A stretch of DNA of 64,000 nt, taken from positions 1 through 64,000 of the forward strand of contig SIAM01000002.1 of assembly GCA_009691785.1 (NCBI GenBank), in the 5' to 3' direction. This stretch comes from Phycisphaerales bacterium. GTDB lineage: Bacteria; Planctomycetota; Phycisphaerae; Phycisphaerales; SM1A02. This document shows, one piece after another, positions 62,245 through 64,000 of the stretch (the stretch's first letter is position 1; every line of letters starts with the position of its first letter). Made by a program: the position numbers and the translations under genes. The notes under the pieces are model-generated. The model was given only the letters and a program-made list of their open reading frames with translations, did no database searches and was not told the DNA's origin.

Positions 62245-62508
62245 TCAAGAACTATTGACCTTTCTGATACGCCCAAGGAATCCCAACAGAATCATCCAAG
62301 CCATCACGAGCCCAATAACAACCAACACAATCGTGCCCCCGCTTTCAGCTTCGCGGATTAAATCGTCAACTTGTTGACTGGGAGTTTCGACGACTGGTAC
62401 GGCTTGGCATGCGGTTAAAAATTGGCCGCTACCAAAAGACGCCGCCAGCAAACAACAACTTCCTAGTTGTGAGAAAATTCTACGAATAAAAATCAATATG
62501 TTTGACAT
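62245..62508 (-). CDS. Small membrane protein, function unknown
   Basis: The 87-residue product from ATG 62508 has an N-terminal hydrophobic region (ILIFIRRIFSQLGSCCLLAAS), a possible lipobox (FLTAC), an acidic middle (PSQQVDDLIREAESGG) and a C-terminal membrane segment (IVLVVIGLVMAWMILLGF). No family is recognised. It is divergent from truB. The ORF track start at 62598 adds a non-conserved leader. Confidence 0.55.
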   Translation of the reverse strand: MSNILIFIRRIFSQLGSCCLLAASFGSGQFLTACQAVPVVETPSQQVDDLIREAESGGTIVLVVIGLVMAWMILLGFLGRIRKVNSS

Positions 62509-62623
62509 GGAAGTAGGCAGGAAATAAGTATTAAAGATAGCACGCAAATTGACAGAGTCATAAAAATATATCAGCAACCTGAAACTCAGGTTCCCCATAT
62601 AGACTGAGAAGACAAGTTATCTC

Positions 62624-63334
62624 ATGGCGCCAGAACCCCCAACAAAAACTAGCGGAATTTTAATCATTGACAAGCCGTTGGGCGTTTCAAGTATGCGCGC
62701 CGTGGAAATGGTTCGCCGCGGCATGGGCGGCTTGCGAACGGGCCACGCTGGCACGCTTGATCCATTGGCCACGGGCGTGCTGATTATTGCCGTGGGTTCC
62801 GCAACTCGCAGCATAAACATGTTGATGGATCTGGAAAAGAAATATGAAACCACGATTGATCTGTCCGCCACAACCCCAACCCTGGACAGCGAAAGTGAGC
62901 GCGTGGAAATTGCGCGCACAACCCCGCCTCCCAACATGCAAATCATCGAGCACGCATTGAAGCAATTCATTGGTAGCTATCCGCAAGTTCCGCCATCCTT
63001 TAGCGCCAAGCAAATCAAGGGTCGACGGGCTTACGACATTGCGCGCAGCGGCGAGCACGTTTTGCTGGCGCCGCGCATGGTGAAGGTGCATGAACTCACC
63101 ATGCTTTCGTTCGCCTGGCCCATTGTGCGGCTGGCTATTCGCTGCGACAAAGGTTTTTATGTGCGCAGTCTTGCGCATGATCTGGGCGTTGCGCTTGGTG
63201 GCGATGGATATTGCACCGCGATTAGGCGCACGGCAATTGGTCCGTACACAATCGATCGCGCTATTGAATTGAAGCAGGAGGCGCTTCCGAATCCTTACCA
63301 GCTTTTAGCGTTGCCTCTTGCCGCTGCGCGTTGA
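62624..63334 (+). CDS. truB: tRNA pseudouridine-55 synthase TruB
   Basis: TruB makes pseudouridine at position 55 in the T loop of tRNAs. The 236-residue product has the start SGILIIDKPLGVSS, the catalytic Asp in GHAGTLDPLATGVL, and KGFYVRSLAHDLGVALG. It lacks the C-terminal PUA domain found in longer TruBs. The 3' end overlaps lspA by 74 bases in convergent orientation. Confidence 0.95.
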   Translation: MAPEPPTKTSGILIIDKPLGVSSMRAVEMVRRGMGGLRTGHAGTLDPLATGVLIIAVGSATRSINMLMDLEKKYETTIDLSATTPTLDSESERVEIARTTPPPNMQIIEHALKQFIGSYPQVPPSFSAKQIKGRRAYDIARSGEHVLLAPRMVKVHELTMLSFAWPIVRLAIRCDKGFYVRSLAHDLGVALGGDGYCTAIRRTAIGPYTIDRAIELKQEALPNPYQLLALPLAAAR

Positions 63335-63929
63335 TCAATAAAATAGCCATGCCCAAGAGCAGCATCATGTCGGCGCCGTTGAAAATCCACGGGAACAATT
63401 CGGTGCTGCCGCCTGGCCAATGAAACTCGAAAGGCAAGTGCCAGCGTGGCATCATGAATAGAAAATCCCGCACCGCGCCGTACGCCAAACGATCGTACAA
63501 ATTGCCTATTCCCCCCGCTAAAACCAGCCCAATTCCAATATGCGCCACGCGGTTTTTTGCCCCCGTCCACCAACCAAAAATCCACATGGCCGCGGTGACC
63601 GCGATGATGGTGAAGGCAATGAACACCATTCGCCTTTGCTGACCAAGTCCAAACACGGCGCCGTGATTGAGCACCAAACGAAAATCCAGTAAATCCCACG
63701 GCAGCGCCTTGACTCCTGTGTGAAATGGAAGTCGATACGACTGGTTACCCGCAATGTCGTCGTAAGAAAGTTCAACGGGTTCTTCGGTGACGCAACGAAA
63801 GGCCCAACTTTTTGTTGTGAGATCAAGCGCGAGTCCAATGGCAAACACCACGAGCAAGGTGAGCCACGCGGATTTACTGCGACATGCGGGCACAAACGTT
63901 CTTGAAGCAAGCGTGGAATCAGAACTCAA
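63261..63929 (-). CDS. lspA: Lipoprotein signal peptidase (signal peptidase II)
   Basis: LspA cleaves the signal peptides of prolipoproteins in the membrane; several lipoproteins are encoded in this window. The 222-residue product has about four membrane segments and the catalytic Asp pair in GGIGNLYDRLAYGAVRDF and FNGADMMLLLG. It is longer than usual, with an insert (AGNQSYRLPFHTGVKALPWD) and a C-terminal extension that overlaps truB. The start appears to be TTG at 63929, overlapping the stop of the upstream gene (TTGA), which suggests coupled translation. Confidence 0.93.
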   Translation of the reverse strand: MSSDSTLASRTFVPACRSKSAWLTLLVVFAIGLALDLTTKSWAFRCVTEEPVELSYDDIAGNQSYRLPFHTGVKALPWDLLDFRLVLNHGAVFGLGQQRRMVFIAFTIIAVTAAMWIFGWWTGAKNRVAHIGIGLVLAGGIGNLYDRLAYGAVRDFLFMMPRWHLPFEFHWPGGSTELFPWIFNGADMMLLLGMAILLINAQRQEATLKAGKDSEAPPASIQ

Positions 63930-64000
63930 CGAGCTACGCCTCGCTCGATCATGAGCGCCGCCTCAACGGTGTATTTGGCCAGTGGATTCGCATCTAGGCG
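63926..64000 (-). CDS. C-terminal end of an unidentified protein (partial)
   Basis: The frame reads into the window from the right and ends LDANPLAKYTVEAALMIERGVAR, with the TGA overlapping the lspA TTG. The end resembles the last residues of TraR/DksA-type zinc-finger proteins, in which an RL-x-A-x-P-x-A-K-Y stretch is common, but only 24 residues are visible and the zinc Cys lie outside. The identity is uncertain. Confidence 0.5.
   Translation of the reverse strand, partial: RLDANPLAKYTVEAALMIERGVAR

Noticed and set aside
1-64000. Mobile elements, prophage or defence systems
   Set aside because: No transposase, integrase, phage structural gene, restriction enzyme or Cas motif was found on either strand; the content is housekeeping and envelope genes.

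Overview
The window reads as chromosomal DNA of a planctomycete, most likely of the Phycisphaerae/Phycisphaerales. The signs are a PEP-CTERM-like tail ('PAPGAVALIGLAGLVSRRRR'), a membrane protein with the short zinc-ribbon start common in that phylum (CDRCKYDL...CPECG), secreted seven-repeat FG-GAP proteins, a DUF1573 protein, an HTH protein with a membrane tail, and the gene order rpmF-plsX-fabH-fabD-...-fabG-acpP-fabF. This placement is inference from gene content. No 16S rRNA gene is present. I see no phage, insertion sequence, CRISPR array or defence island.

Layout. 1-6041: the end of a PEP-CTERM protein with a strong terminator, a small membrane protein, a Tat-type amidase lipoprotein, gyrB (with a duplicated 3' end), queC, and a zinc-ribbon membrane protein. 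6407-15060: a protein quality-control block, groEL1-groES-groEL2, terminator, dnaJ-grpE-fmdB, then rnr. 15177-25485: dienelactone hydrolase, FG-GAP protein 1, dus, a lipoprotein, a Tat-exported Gfo/Idh/MocA oxidoreductase, a secreted EF-hand protein, and FG-GAP protein 2. 25471-33041, all minus strand: metallo-beta-lactamase-fold hydrolase, glpD, glpK, DinB-like protein, ThiF/MoeB-type enzyme, rpsG, rpsL, rnhA. 33154-39697: rpmF and the fatty-acid synthesis cluster. 39725-50964: GH15 glycosidase, a B12-binding protein with the CarH light-sensing motif, PhoH-like ATPase, Bax-inhibitor-like protein, Nif3-like protein, ROK kinase, gatCA, a lipoprotein and mutY. 51051-60257: HTH-membrane protein, psd, a receiver/GAF-like protein, tsaB, a phosphoesterase, DUF1573 protein, M28 peptidase and an MsrB-MsrA fusion. 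60330-64000: FG-GAP lipoprotein 3, tRNA-Ser, tRNA-Pro, a small membrane protein, truB, lspA and a partial gene.

Genes that work together: the chaperonins with DnaJ/GrpE (DnaK itself is outside the window); PlsX, FabH, FabD, FabG, AcpP and FabF make acyl chains for phospholipid, with Psd acting later in that route; GlpK and GlpD use glycerol; GatC and GatA are two of the three subunits of the tRNA amidotransferase (gatB is not here); TsaB, TruB, Dus and QueC modify tRNA.

Points most worth a second look: fabG has a promoter and a Shine-Dalgarno site but no ATG, GTG or TTG start, and an ATC lies where the start should be; a B12 protein carries Wx9EH and DxHxxG but no MerR domain; three predicted seven-bladed propeller proteins are present, two with the same GExAAP tail; groES sits between two groEL genes, neither with a GGM tail; a 31-bp duplication lies at the gyrB 3' end; and several convergent gene pairs overlap in their coding regions.
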